A DNA stretch of 64,000 nucleotides from NCBI RefSeq assembly GCF_958298935.1, contig NC_084923.1, positions 30,224,501 to 30,288,500 of the forward strand, read 5' to 3'. Of this stretch, positions 47,521-59,046 are shown one piece after another (position 1 is the first letter of the stretch; each line of letters opens with the position of its first letter). The translations under genes and the position numbers were made by a program. The stretch comes from Phragmites australis. Its lineage: Eukaryota; Streptophyta; Magnoliopsida; Poales; Poaceae. The notes under the pieces were generated by a model. The model was not told the origin of the DNA, ran no database searches, and was given only the letters and a program-made list of their open reading frames with translations.

Positions 47521-49677
47521 ATCTCCTTCCATAGAGTGCTTCTAACGGGGACATCTTGATACTCGATTGAAAACTATTGTTATAGGAGAATTCCACAAAT
47601 TCCAAGCAAATTTCCCACCTCTTCCCATAGGTGAGAGCACAAGCCCTTAGCATATCTTCAAGTATTTGATTCACCCTCTCGGTTTGTCCATCAGTCTAAG
47701 GATGGTAGGTGGTGCTATGGAATAACTCGGTACCCATGGCTTCATGGAGGCTTTTCCAAAAAAATGAGAGGTGAACTGGGTACCCTGATCAGAAATGATC
47801 GTCTTCGGAATCCCATGAAGGCATACAATCCTCAAGAGATATACCTCTGCATACTCCTTGACACTATAAAGGGTCTTGGTGGGAAGGAAATGTGCGGACT
47901 TGGTAAATCGATCAATGACCACCCATATTGATTTGTAGCCTTGAGAGGTCCTAGGAAGTCCAGTAATGAAATCCATACTGATCTCCTCCCATTTCGGTGA
48001 TGGAACCGGCAAAGGTTGGAGTGAACCAGCCAGCTTGAGATGCTCGGCTTTCATTCTCCGGCAAATATCACACTCGGTGACATACCGAGCGATCTCACAC
48101 TTCATGCGGGTCCACCAAAATCTTTGTTTGGGGTCTTGATACATTTTGGTGCTCCCGAGATGAATAGATAACAACGAGTCATGAACTTCATCCAAGATCT
48201 TTTTCCTCAACTCATGGACCTTAGGGACCACAAGTCGCTTCCTAAACCACAAGATGCCTTGATTATCCTCCAATAAATCCACAGCTTTATTCTCCTCCAT
48301 TTTATCACGAATTCGGGTCATACCCTTGTCATTCTTCTGTGCTTCCTTGATTTGATTGAGGAGGGTATATTTCACCTCAAGATTTGCAAGAAATCCCTCT
48401 GCGACCATATGGAGTCCAAGTCTCCAAAATTCATCACATAGTGTGGCATTTTCGAACCTGATGATAAGACAATTGCACCGAGCCTTTCGGCTCAAGGCAT
48501 CGGCAACGACATTTGCCTTGCCGGGATGATAATGAACGTCCAATTCATAATCCTTGATCAATTCAAGCCATCTCCGTTGCCTCATGTTGAGGTCGGATTG
48601 AGTGAAGATATACTTAAGACTCTTGTGATCAGTGTAGATATTGCAGAGATTTCCAAGGAGGTAGTGGCGCCAGATTTTTAGAGCATGCACAACGGCCGTA
48701 AGCTCTAAATCATGAGTCAGATAATTTTCCTCAAGGCGCTTTAACTGGCGAGAAGCATAGGCGACGACTCGACCCTCTTGCATGAGAACACAACCGAGGC
48801 CTATACGAGAAGCGTCACAATACACATCAAAACTCTTCTCCACATCTGGTTGAGCAAGGACGGGTGCGGTGGTGAGAAGATGCTTCAAAATTTGGAAGGC
48901 TTGCTCGCAAGCATCAGACCAAATCAACTCCACACCCTTATGCAAGAGTTCGGTCATAGGCTTAGCAATTTTGGAGAAGTTCTCAATGAACCGACTATAG
49001 TATCCTGCAAGTCCAAGAAAACTTTGGATGTCGATGATGTTCTGCGGCTGCCCCCAATTAAGCACATCTTGAACCTTGCTTGGGTCGACAACAACACCAC
49101 TTTAGGAAAGGATATAGCCAAGGAATGCAACTTCCTTGAGCCAGAATTCACATTTGCTAAACTTGGCATAAAGGCAATGCTCACGGAGTCTTTCAAGAAT
49201 GACTCGAAGATGATGGGCATGTTCTTCTTCGGTCTTGGAATAAACAAGGATATCGTCAGTGAAGATCACGACGAAAAAGTCCAACTCCTCTATGAACACG
49301 GTGTTCATAAGATACAAGAAATAGGCTGGCGCATTAGTTAGGCCAAAGGACATGACCGTGTACTCATAAAGTCCATATCGAGTGGAGAAGGCTGTTTTAG
49401 GAATGTCCTCCGATCGAATCTTTATTTGCTGATATCCCAACCTTAAATCAATCTTGGAGAAGAATTGAGCACCGGTCAGTTGATCGAACAAGATGTCAAT
49501 GTGGGGAAGAGGATATTTGTTTTTGATGGTGACCGCATTGAGAGGACGGTAATCAACACACATCCTCAATGTATCGTCCTTCTTCTTGATGAAGATCGCC
49601 GGGCATCCCCAAGGTGAGGAGCTCAGACGAATAAATCCCTTTTCTAGGAGCTCCTTCAACTGTTTCTTCAACTCCAT
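47521..49677 (-). pseudogene. Chromovirus RT, RNase H and integrase
   Basis: Two long open stretches remain: 49677-49102 (RT) and 49065-47671 (RT end, RNase H, integrase), separated by a stop/frame break. RT shows [40 protein letters not shown] and [20 protein letters not shown] with both catalytic Asp. RNase H shows [20 protein letters not shown] and [10 protein letters not shown]. Integrase shows the zinc finger (HLGSTKMYQ...CDICRRMK), [20 protein letters not shown] and [14 protein letters not shown]. The frame then breaks near 47690, just before [13 protein letters not shown] with the last catalytic Glu. Among the elements here this pol is the best preserved. Confidence 0.88.
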
Positions 49678-49935
49678 TAATTAATTTGGAGGCATACGAT
49701 AGGGTCTTTTCGATATCGGTGTCATTCCGGGTGCAAGTTTGATGACAAATTCAACATCCCAGTTGGGCGGCATCCCCAGTAATTCCTTTGGAAAAACATC
49801 CGGGTACTCGCACACCACGGGAATATTCCAGAGATCCGTGGTTATGGCAGCTTCCAAGGCATAAAGAGAGGGACCACCCTCCCCAAGATGGAGGGGGATC
49901 TGAACTCTAGCTGAATTCTTGAGAGAGATGATCCT

Positions 49936-50241
49936 TCATGCACAATCGATGAGAGCACCATTCTTCGTTAGCCAATTCATCCCTAAGATGACGTCAATCC
50001 CTTTGGTGTCGATCAAGATCAAGTTTGCAAGGAAAGGGACCTCATCGATGAGAATTTTCACCATGGGAACTATTAGCTCTGCTTGGATTTCTGTGCTGGG
50101 CGCATCTATGTGGAAAGTGGTGGAAAGTGGCTGGGTGACAAGGTCATGATTCAACACATAATCCACCTTGATGAATGAATGAGATGCTCCAGAATCAAAA
50201 AGTACAATGGTGGGTTGAGAGTTTACAAGTAGCATACCCAT
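49936..50241 (-). pseudogene. Chromovirus aspartic protease
   Basis: An open minus-strand stretch with LVNSQPTIVLFDSGASHSFI (active-site DSGAS), then the flap and IDVILGMNWLTKNGALIDCA, the standard end of RVP_2 proteases. It continues toward RT, but a stop separates them near 49936. Confidence 0.8.
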
Positions 50242-50269
50242 AAGATCACCATCATCCTCCTGGGCTCCC

Positions 50270-51361
50270 TCAGCGGTGATGGTTCACTTGACCACGCTTG
50301 GGAACTTGTGTAGCCCTCGATGCCTGCTGAGAGGGTTGCCCGGGTAGTGGTGGTCTTGGAGCAGCCACCACGACTCCCGGCTTCGGGGATCGGCAGTCAC
50401 GTGCGAAGTCTCTGACACGCCCGCAGTTATAACATGGGCCGCCAGGGCCACTAGTCACACTCCCTTGTGACCCCGCAGGTCTTGCAGCCTACCCTTGAGA
50501 AACGGGGAAGGAACACTGCACTATCCACATTGGGTGTGGAGCAGCTAAAGTCGCCGAATGAGATGGAGGGGGTTGAATTCATGAACATGGGCGTTGGTAG
50601 CTCCCGCCCAATGAGGGTGGTGGGACCCTCTTGCACTTCTTTTCCTCTTGATGGTTCTTCAGCTTGTGCTCAATGGTAAGAGAGATGCTCACCATCTTGT
50701 TGAATTCGACAAACTCGTGCGCGGACAAACGATCTTGCATCTTGATAGTGAGACCGTTGACAAAATGGTACTACTTCCTCTCATCCGTGTTGACTTCGTC
50801 CGGCGTATATTGTGCCAAGTGGTTGAACACTTGCACATACTCCATGACCGATCTTCTTCCTTGTTTGAGTTTCAGGAATTCCCGCCGCTTGATATCCATT
50901 ATCGCCTTGGGAATGTGACAGTCATGGAAGGCTTGACAGAACTCCGCCCATGAGACATGATGATCGGCGGCGTGCATGGCGAGGTAGTTTATCCACCACG
51001 CGTTGGCTGCGCCTTGAAGTTGATGTGCGGCGAAGAGGGCCTTCTCATGGTCTTCGTACAAAAGCAGAGCGAGCTTCTGCTCGATGGTGCGTAGCCAGTG
51101 GTCCACGTCAAGAGGATCATCTGCACGTGCGAAAGTGGGAGGACTACTACGAAGGAAGTCTGAGTAGTCGTCACGGTGGCCAGCTCCTCTTCCTCCTTGA
51201 GCAGTCGTATTGCGGACAAGCGCCTCAAGCAGAGTAGTCTATGCCTCGCGATTCCGCTCGATTTGCATTAGCATATCTGCCATACTCAGCAACTGAGGCG
51301 GCATGGGGTTGTTCTTGTTGGATACTTCAGGAAGACCACCGGAATTGCCGCGAGTCCTCAT
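50270..51361 (-). pseudogene. Chromovirus gag
   Basis: The minus-strand start MRTRGNSGGLPEVSNKNNPM is at 51361. The Retrotrans_gag core (PF03732) reads DHWLRTIEQKLALLLYEDHE, FAAHQLQGAANAWWINYLAM and RREFLKLKQGRRSVMEYVQV. A CCHC knuckle variant CYNCGRVRDFARDC is near 50430. Stops at about 51240 and 50775 and frame changes near 50640 and 50460 break it. Confidence 0.8.
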
Positions 51362-52115
51362 CCTGTCATCATTTCCCAAGGTTAGTGACGACAAGATATC
51401 GACAAAGGAAATACGAAGGAATTTAGAATAACAAGGAATGGATCAGCCAACATGAATGTGGTCAGGCCCTTTTTAAAGCCCGCGATATGTAAATGCGTGC
51501 AAGATGAGAAATTAGGAAAATTTTATGCTCGATCCCTATCTACTCATTTCTTTCTCGAGTGCATCACTCCCCACAAACAACACAACCACATACATCACCC
51601 TTGGCATGAGAAGAAAAGTTTTCGTGCGAACTGTGCTTGTGCAACTCGCCGCACAAGTGATATTTCATAGGTTGTTACCAACGTATTCACGTCTCATACC
51701 GTCGCCTTACGGAACACCCCATGTAATCACTACATGGGTAGACGACCATAACTACCATCATATGGTGGATGTTCATACGTTATTGCTAACATATTCACTT
51801 CCTGTACCATCGCTGGGACATACTAGGCCCCTACCTCGCACTAGTTGAGCCCCCGATATTTACCGCCATCGAGATGCATCCCTTACCTTCTTACCTTTTT
51901 GGTCGATTGTGTCGATGCAACATGGGTAAAATGATAGAATAATAAATAACAATCAACCAAATTAAAAGATATATTAAACAGTCATAATACTCACACAACA
52001 CAATGGTACATCATACAAGTCTTACACATAGGGCATAGTATAGCAAATTTTTAATTGTCCATAAGTTTCGCGGAAAGAAACTACACCCTATTACAAAATT
52101 CTTATATCCACCGAC

Positions 52116-52900
52116 TTAAAACCACCCACGATACGGATCTCGAACAAAGTCCTCTGAAAATTCATCCAAAGGATGATGTTGAGGGGAGCCCGTATCATCA
52201 ATGGCCTCAGGATGTGAGAGAGGTTGTGACTCACCCAACAACATTTCCCTCGTGTAGCCCGAATTGTGAAACTGTGGCACTTGCAATCCAATAGATGCTC
52301 TCACACCTCGGCCATAGGGATGAGGTACCCGTGTGCCTTGCACCACCAGAAAATAGTGAGTTTGAGGTGCCACGCTATACAACATCATATGGCCCTCTCC
52401 ATACAACACCTCGCGGTTCACCAGTCCGCAATGAACTTACGGCTCCATCGCATGTTGCAGCCAGTTGTAGCGCCTTCTCGTCTCCCACAACTTAGCCACC
52501 AAGCAACAGTAGGATTGGTCCAAGGAGCGAACCAACTGTACCATGCGGTGCTCGTTCAGTGGGGCCACATTCGGAAGTTCTTCAAAGTAGTTGACATTGT
52601 TGCCCCAGATGAGAAAGTAGATGAAGGGTCATCCTCGTAGGACTGGTAGCTCGCCACGAAGGGCAGCCATCGCCTTGTATGCCACCACTTGAACTGCCAT
52701 TTCTTCTGAAGTTCCAATTGCCTCGGAGTAGTGAGGGTTGGCTCTTCCTTCTATGATCCTTGCTCGAATGTCCATGGTTGCCAGGTAATCTACCAAATCT
52801 AGCCCAACTCCTCGAGCATACACTGCGTACTCCGGCGCAAAGGTGAAATTTTTGCGCGCCAAAGCATCTCGCGGAGGAGTGCGGGAAAACCTTCCACACC
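52116..52900 (-). pseudogene. Extra leader ORF (orf0-like) of the chromovirus
   Basis: Between the primer site and gag, on the element's own strand, lies a coding-like stretch of about 260 codons: DALARKNFTFAPEYAVYARG, GVGLDLVDYLATMDIRARII, then YKAMAALRGELPVLRG, a stop near 52628, and further open sequence to DEFSEDFVRDPYRGWF at 52116. Rice elements RIRE3 and RIRE8 were described with an orf0 at this position. I do not recognise a domain. Frame breaks near 52628 and 52430 show decay. Confidence 0.5.
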
Positions 52901-53145
52901 CTCAGCCCGAGTAGCCATCACCAACGTAAGAGCGGCCATCCTTAACAAATTAAGAAGGAGATGAGCTAGAGATCATGTTTCAGCAAATTATGAACAAGCA
53001 GAGGTACGCAAAGATCTAAGATAAGATGAGGAATAAAACAGAGCAAACACTTAGGGACCAAGGATAAACTTTAGTGTGTTGTATTAGTGATATTAACATG
53101 TTTTATTAACCCATCCTAAGCATTTTTTGGCTACTTTACTAAACC

Positions 53146-53159
53146 GAGCTCTGATGCCA
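53146..53159 (-). other. Primer-binding site of the chromovirus
   Basis: On the minus strand TGGCATCAGAGCTC matches the initiator Met-tRNA site (TGGTATCAGAGC) with one change. It lies five bases from the end of the 5' LTR. Confidence 0.75.
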
Positions 53160-53164
53160 TGCTA

Positions 53165-56100
53165 TGAGGAACCGTCTAGATAATATTCTAATTAGTCACT
53201 AAGTCGATCATTTGTGGAATCACGACTCTCAGGACTAACTGGAATATCACCCTAGTAGTCCCGGCATGTGTTTCTTCCAGGATTGGAACACACGCCTTTA
53301 CAACAAGCACATTATCACAAGACATAATAAAGAGAGAGTGACTAAATTAGATTACAAGTCTTTAAGTAGATTAAACTTTTACAACAAATACATGAACCGG
53401 ACATTGTTAGAGTAGCTACGCAATGGAATAAAATACATGATAACAAAAGATGAGTAGCGCCATTTGGATTAAGGCGCCACTCCAAAATAACAACACACAG
53501 AGTAGATGGCACTACTCTTGCTCGTCACCAACATTGACGGGCGTAAAGTAGCCAAAAACTAATTCTTCCTCACCTCAAAAGGAAACAAAGTACGTGAGTA
53601 TGAAGGTACTCGCAAGACTTATTCCATAATGGGCACTTATAAATAGCTCGACTCCAAGGAGAATCTATTTTGGGTAATTAGCAAGGACTCAGCCACAACG
53701 GTTAAGTAACTTCATATGCAAAAGCAATTTGGACTCAAGTGTAAGCATCTACACCTAACCAAGACTTTTCCTTGTAACTTGAGATCGTCAACATAACCAA
53801 AATTGTACTCGTATCATATTAACTCATCATCAACATCACAATCCACTAGCCATCATACCACAATAACATCCCAATATCGAATCTTTACAATTGATACGGA
53901 TGGACAATAGCTTGCTCATGACCGAGAGCGTAGCAATTCGAATTGATCTTACACCCTGCAAGGGGTACCTCTTTACCCACACAACACGAGGACCATTCGG
54001 TTTGTGCCACCTGCTAAAGTGCACAAAAGAGGGTACTCGTGACAACCTTTCCCAATTGAACCCCAACCATTTGAACATGCACCTATAGGTGCGGAGGTCC
54101 ACTAGGTCTACTCCCGGAGCACCTTAGTTACACCTAAAGGTGTGGAGGTAACTAGAACTACTCCACGAGCAAACTAGGTACCTCTATAAGCCTATTATGC
54201 CCACACCACCTTTACGACGTTACCTCTACAAGCCTACTATGCCCACGACACCATAGGACCACAAGCCAAAAGGTCACAACTGCAAAAGGTATTCAGCTTA
54301 TCTACCATTATATCAATATGTGGTTAGTACGGAAAGTGCTAAAGTCAATGGCAACAATAGACGGTGCTTAATCAACTCAAGCAGGCCTAAAGCATCCGAG
54401 ACTCCCTTCTCGAGCCATCCCTATCGCCCACTCAAATCTCGTCTCATCCTCACTGACTCACACATCCCATCATTATTTTTGTGCAATAGAAGTAAGCCCT
54501 AAGTTCGCAAACGATGGCCGAACCACCGCTCGACTTCTACCGGTGACCTAAGCCTTGTTAAGCATAACGTGTTCATTTTAAGTTAGACTATTAAGTGCTA
54601 TACACAGGGTTACCATAGATCAAGAGATATCAATACCAAGAAAGTGTAATGCAACAATTAGGATCTACTCCCAAAACCCGACACAAGAATCATTGACATG
54701 CAAACATACATAAGCATCACTTATAAATTGACACAATATACGATCTAAAATAATAGGATGAAAATGCTTAGATGCTTGCCTTGGTGCTCAGTTTGATCAC
54801 AATTCACAGCAATGATATCCGGATCGCCCTCGATCACACCCGCGTTACCCTCCAGTCCTTCGTTCACTAGAGAAGAACGCCTGCAATGTGATGAGCATGA
54901 ATGAGGTGCAAAGATGCATGCTGCCAGATGCATAACAATATAAGAAGTAGCACATCTACATGTTCAAGGTACAAAACACGTGAAGAAACAACGAAATTAT
55001 GATATGAGTAACATCGGAACTTCCGGTATAAAAATCAAAACTTCCGACTTACATCGAAATTTCCAACTTGGAAGTCAGAACTTTTGATCGATCGGACCTT
55101 CCAAAACTTTTGAATTATTGGCGCCCGGTTAGCAAAACGTTTAATCGGAAGTTCCGGTATGGAAATCGGAACTTCCGATCTTGTCGGAATATCCAGCACT
55201 TCTTGAAAACTGGACGCTCGGTTAGCAACCCTAGTTAATCGAAAGTTCTGATATTTAGATCGGAACTTCCGATCTGGTCGAAAACTCTGGATTTATACAG
55301 GGCCGTCACTTGGGTTAACTCGAGTGTAAACTAGAACTTCTGAAATACATATCGGAACTTCCAATACCTTCCAGAACTGTGTTTTACGATGATTTCTTGA
55401 TTGATTCGATTTGCATGTTAAACCTTGACCCACCTAAGAATGCATAGGCTCTAATACACTAGTTCTAGACCTAATGCACTCACTGGAACCACAAGACACT
55501 AACTCAAACTCATATAAACCTTTATTCTAGTTCTATCCTCTCAAGAACGAGCATGCATCAACATTCTTCGACTTTGCAGCTCCTAAACTCAAAATCTAAC
55601 CAATCAAAATGTACATTCTCACAAGGATAACTAAGGAGATTTACCCAAATCTTTGCCAAAGCTTGCGTCCGTCGATTGGGGAAGAAACGAAGGAATGACT
55701 TGAAGAAGAGGAAGGCAAAGTGCTAAAATTTCAGAAAAACTAGTATGACGAATTTGATTACAACTCCCTCAAATCTTCGTGCCTGTGAGAACGAATTGGA
55801 TGGATTGGAAGCTAAGGAAAAGGGGATTGCAGTGGTAATACATGCATAACTTGAATGGTGTTTTTGACTGGGATTTTGTGAAGAAATGGTGAGAACTTGA
55901 GAGAAAGGGGGAGGGGGCAGCAGCTCGCTTGTGGCATGAGGGAGGGAGAGGAGAGTGAGTGAGGGAAAGAGAGGGAGGTGGGGCTGCTGGTGGGGGAGAA
56001 AGGGAGGGATGGTGGGGCCGGCCAAAAAGTGGGCCCACTCATAAGATAGATAAGTAATTTCAGTTGCAAACTAAAATCAAGTGCAACGATTAAAACTTTT

Positions 56101-56279
56101 AAGCAAGACACGAATTAAATAAAATTTAACGTCGATTATTTTTAAAACGTGTAACAATATCAAAACACCAAATCAATAACAAGCCAAAAATCCAACATGC
56201 TTAATAAATAAACATGATGATTATGACACTAATGACATACTTATGCCTAATGACATGATTAGGATTTTTGGATGTGACA
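53165..56279 (-). repeat. 5' LTR of the chromovirus, complete
   Basis: The 3,115-bp LTR starts TGTCACATCC on the minus strand (56279) and ends GGTTCCTCA. It contains tandem short repeats at 54080-54260 (about 51-bp and 41-bp units, two copies each), an array of palindromic GGAACTTCC motifs at 55010-55390, and a GA-rich block at 55860-56000 shared with the left LTR. Confidence 0.85.
55010..55390. repeat. Palindromic GGAACTTCC motif array in the LTR
   Basis: ATCGGAACTTCCGAT occurs exactly at 55165-55179 and 55259-55273, inside two units of about 93 bp (CGGTTAGCAA at 55126 and 55219). Degenerate copies (TCGGAACTTCCGG, AATCGGAAGTTCCGG, TCGGACCTTCC) surround them. The left LTR keeps only the edge of the array. 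Confidence 0.75.
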
Positions 56280-57064
56280 AAAGTTTTCTGTGAACTCTCG
56301 CTATAGGGCACTTGTGCAAGGGACAGAGCCAATCTAGAACAGCCAAATGTGGAAATTTAAAATACTACTAAAAATTAAAATCTTAATTTGGTATTTATAT
56401 AAAGGCTTTTTACTAACAAAGTATAACTTAAGTAAAAGATAATGATTAGGTAGAAGTGTTATTTTTATCACAAACTAGAGAAAATTAAGCACCTCTACTT
56501 TGATTGTCACTTTGCCTGTTTTGCATGGTTTATAGTCCATGTGTCATAAATCTTTACCAACCACGAAGTATACCGAAGATGTTTAGGAATTGACTCCAGA
56601 GTCTTAGTAAAAGTTTGAAAGCCAACATATTGGTGGTGATGGCTACTTTCTGTTGGTCCCTATAGCCATGCAGAAATGATACTTTTTTTTAATAGGAGTA
56701 AATTTGTTTTCTCCTTTGCAGGTTATTTTTACTTATACACACTTTCTTCGTTCGTGGTCTGTGCTACAACGACAGGAGCACCATGAGCTGGTTACTCCAT
56801 GCGAGAGTGGCCAAGGAGCTCTTCACTTGGTTTGAATGGTAGTCTAAACTCTGCATCCAAACCTAAGCATAATAACATAGCTGCGGAGATTTGTTTACAA
56901 CTTGTTCAGCTCTTCTTTGTTTTTGTCTTAGCGTCTTTGGTGTGTTTTATTTTTTGGTTGTGTGTATCTTTAATATGAGAGGTATGTGATAATTTTTATG
57001 GAGTTGTATCAGCTTGATGTAATGATAAGAGTTAATAAAAGTTCTCTCTTTTAAAAAAAAAAAA
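56280..57064 (+). pseudogene. LINE ORF2 C-terminus, 3' UTR and A-tail
   Basis: Reading resumes with KFSVNSRYRALVQGTEPI, a stop, then MWKFKILLKIKILIWYLYKG and LLTKYNLSKR, the zf-RVT lead-in of plant L1 elements. This rejoins the sequence cut at 35550. The remainder is non-coding 3' UTR with AATAAA at 57034-57039 and a terminal A-run at 57053-57064. Confidence 0.8.
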
Positions 57065-57527
57065 TCTTTTTTACTTTGTTTTTTTTATATTGTGAATGTC
57101 TTCGTCACTTCCGATTTCTTAGCATGTCTAGAACGTATGTATTTTACTATAAGTATAGCAATCAGTTCAATTCCCAACAGATTTATAAAAGAAATATTGC
57201 AATCAAAACGTGGAATATTATAATCCAGAATCTTTTTTCGGTGCTGGAGTTTTACCCCCATTTACAGAGACTGTGATTTTCGTTTCTTTCGTTGCTGCCC
57301 ATATACACGGCGCGAGGTTTTAGTTTTACCTCCATATACAGATGCATGTGCTTGCCACATGCAGAGTGAACTGTCACCAGCATTCCGAGGCGCACCGGTT
57401 CCTAGGCCTATGCATTAACGAAGGCGCCCTTGAGTGCACCCAACTCTACCCGACCGATCTCTAAAACCGGAGTTGGTCATCCGATCCCGAGAACATTTTC
57501 ACATCGATCGATCTTTCCACGTTCATC
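57065..57527. other. Upstream region of the peroxidase gene
   Basis: AT-rich DNA to about 57300, then a mixed region with two similar pieces (GGTTTTAGTTTTACCTCCAT and GGAGTTTTACCCCCATTTAC). No clear TATA box was identified. The LINE end lies 463 bp upstream of the peroxidase start codon. Confidence 0.4.
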
Positions 57528-58838
57528 ATGGCCCTGCTGCGTCATTTCCTGCTTCTGTTGGCGCTCGCGGTGCAAGCCGCCGCGGCCTCTGCAGTGCCGC
57601 CGCCTCTGCAGCTCCACTTCTACGCGCGGTCGTGCCCTCGCGCCGAGGCCATCGTCCGGCGCGTCGTCCGCCGCCGCGCCGCGCAGGACCGCTCCGTCCT
57701 CCCCGCGCTCATCCGCCTGCATTTCCACGACTGCTTCGTCAGGGTACGTACGTACGTCCTCCAAGACAAACAACACGTTGGCCGTATGTCAACGCAACCA
57801 TGTCCAAATTTTTATCTCCTCTGAAGCCGAGTGGTTTGGTCTTGTGCGCACCAGGGATGCGATGGCTCCGTGCTCATCGACAGCACGCCCAGCAACGCGG
57901 CCGAGAAGGAGGCCCCTCCGAACCTGACGCTGAGGATGCTCGACGTGATCGACGACGTCAAGGCGGTGGTCGAGAAGGCGTGCCCGGGCGTCGTGTCGTG
58001 CGCCGACATCGTCGCGCTTGCCGCCAGGGACGCCGCGGCCATGGCCGGGAGAGTGCGATACGAGCTGCCGACCGGGCGAAGAGACGGCACCGTGTCGAGC
58101 GCGGCAGAGGTTAATCTGCCGAGCCCCTCGGTGTCGTTCGCCGAGGCTTTGTCGGCCTTTCGATCCATAGGCCTCGGCGTTGTTGATCTCACAACCTTGT
58201 TAGGTACATTTGATTACTTCCAAAAGTTGCATGCATTTCGGAGATTGATGGTAAAACTCTTTTGCAATTCAACCAAATTATATTTGATATCTTTTCCAAC
58301 TTATATTTCATATTTATCCAATTTACTGTAAGTAAATGTTCCATCTATTTTTGGATCAAAGTGGTAACATTTCGCATACACTTTTCTTGAAAACGTGACA
58401 GGTTCGCATACCATGGGGTTCTGCCATTGCGGGCTCATCATGGACAGGCTCTACAACTACAACAACACCGGCGCGTCCTACCCCACGATGGACGCCGGCT
58501 TGCTCGCCACGCTCCGGCACCGGTGCCCGCCGCACACGGTGACGCCGCAGAACGAGTCGCACGACGCAATCGTGCCCATGAACCTCGTCGCACCGCTCGG
58601 CCCGTTCGGCCTTGACAATTCGCTCTACCCGAGCGTGCTCGCCGGGAGAGCCGTCCTGCAGATCGACCAGGAGCTCACGTCCTCCGGCAAGGCCCGCAGG
58701 ATCGCGGCCATGTTCGCGGCACAGCCGAGGAATTTCCAGAGGCATTTCGCGAGGTCCATGGTGAAACTGGGGAGCGTGAATGTTCTCACGGGGAGGCAAG
58801 GGGAGGTCAGGCTCAACTGTCGAAGGGTCAACAGCTGA
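57528..58838 (+). CDS. Class III (secretory) peroxidase
   Basis: A haem peroxidase that uses H2O2 to oxidise phenolics and other donors in the cell wall or vacuole. Three exons, 57528-57743, 57855-58203 and 58402-58838, join in frame through GT-AG introns of 111 and 198 bases to give 333 residues, normal for the family. Residues 1 to about 22 are a hydrophobic signal peptide (MALLRHFLLLLALAVQAAAA). FYARSCPRAE holds the first conserved Cys. The distal haem site is RLHFHDCF (Arg63, His67), followed by GCDGSVLIDST, CPGVVSCADIVALAARDA, ELPTGRRDG and the proximal haem His in GSHTMGFC (His191). It ends MVKLGSVNVLTGRQGEVRLN then CRRVNS. Intron 1 begins with GTACGTACGTAC. All catalytic residues are present, so it is probably functional. 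The substrate is not predictable from sequence. Confidence 0.95.
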
Positions 58839-59040
58839 CGGATGGTTTTGTAGAGTCAGAATCCAATGGCTGAATCTCGCAAGATTCAGTGTCAATGCCA
58901 AAAGTAGATAGTATCTGTTGTTGGTTTATATTCATATCCATACATAGCATCAATGTAACAATGTTAGACATTTGTTCCAGCCTTCAGGGCAGCAGAGAGT
59001 TCCTCTGCTTGTGCGGAATGATAAATATTGTGCCCAGAAC

Positions 59041-59046
59041 AATAAA
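59041..59046 (+). terminator. Poly(A) signal of the peroxidase
   Basis: AATAAA lies 203 bases after the stop codon, a plausible 3' UTR length. No other close signal was seen upstream. Confidence 0.5.

Larger units (their letters stand above)
35551..56279 (-). mobile_element. Tekay-type chromovirus (Ty3/Gypsy), carrying a nested Tat element
   Basis: A minus-strand element with 3.1-kb LTRs, a Met-tRNA primer site, an extra leader ORF, and gag, protease, RT, RNase H, integrase and chromodomain in order. It sits in the LINE between codons that rejoin cleanly. The short AAAG repeat at 35547-35550 and 56280-56283 is the likely worn target duplication. Its left (3') LTR is interrupted by another retrotransposon at 36259-45849. 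Confidence 0.88.
34119..57064 (+). mobile_element. LINE (L1-type) retrotransposon, 5'-incomplete, split by nested insertions
   Basis: LINE ORF2 sequence occurs in three pieces that join in order: 34119-34201, 34593-35550 and 56280 onward. They are separated by a hAT MITE and a 20.7-kb chromovirus. The protein reading (NMLVVLINRAK, then VVPHLIDYGIAI across the MITE site; then NQSRK joined to FSVNSRYRALVQG across the chromovirus site) shows that these are one gene. The 3' UTR at 56700-57052 ends in AATAAAAGTTCTCTC and a 12-base A-run (57053-57064). The 5' part is missing. Confidence 0.85.

Noticed and set aside
55010..55390. Heat-shock elements in the chromovirus LTR
   Set aside because: The motif is GAA-N-TTC, one base short of the GAA-NN-TTC spacing required for heat-shock factor sites.
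57434..58114. 226-codon open frame overlapping the peroxidase
   Set aside because: It reads through intron 1 in another frame. The spliced peroxidase explains the region.
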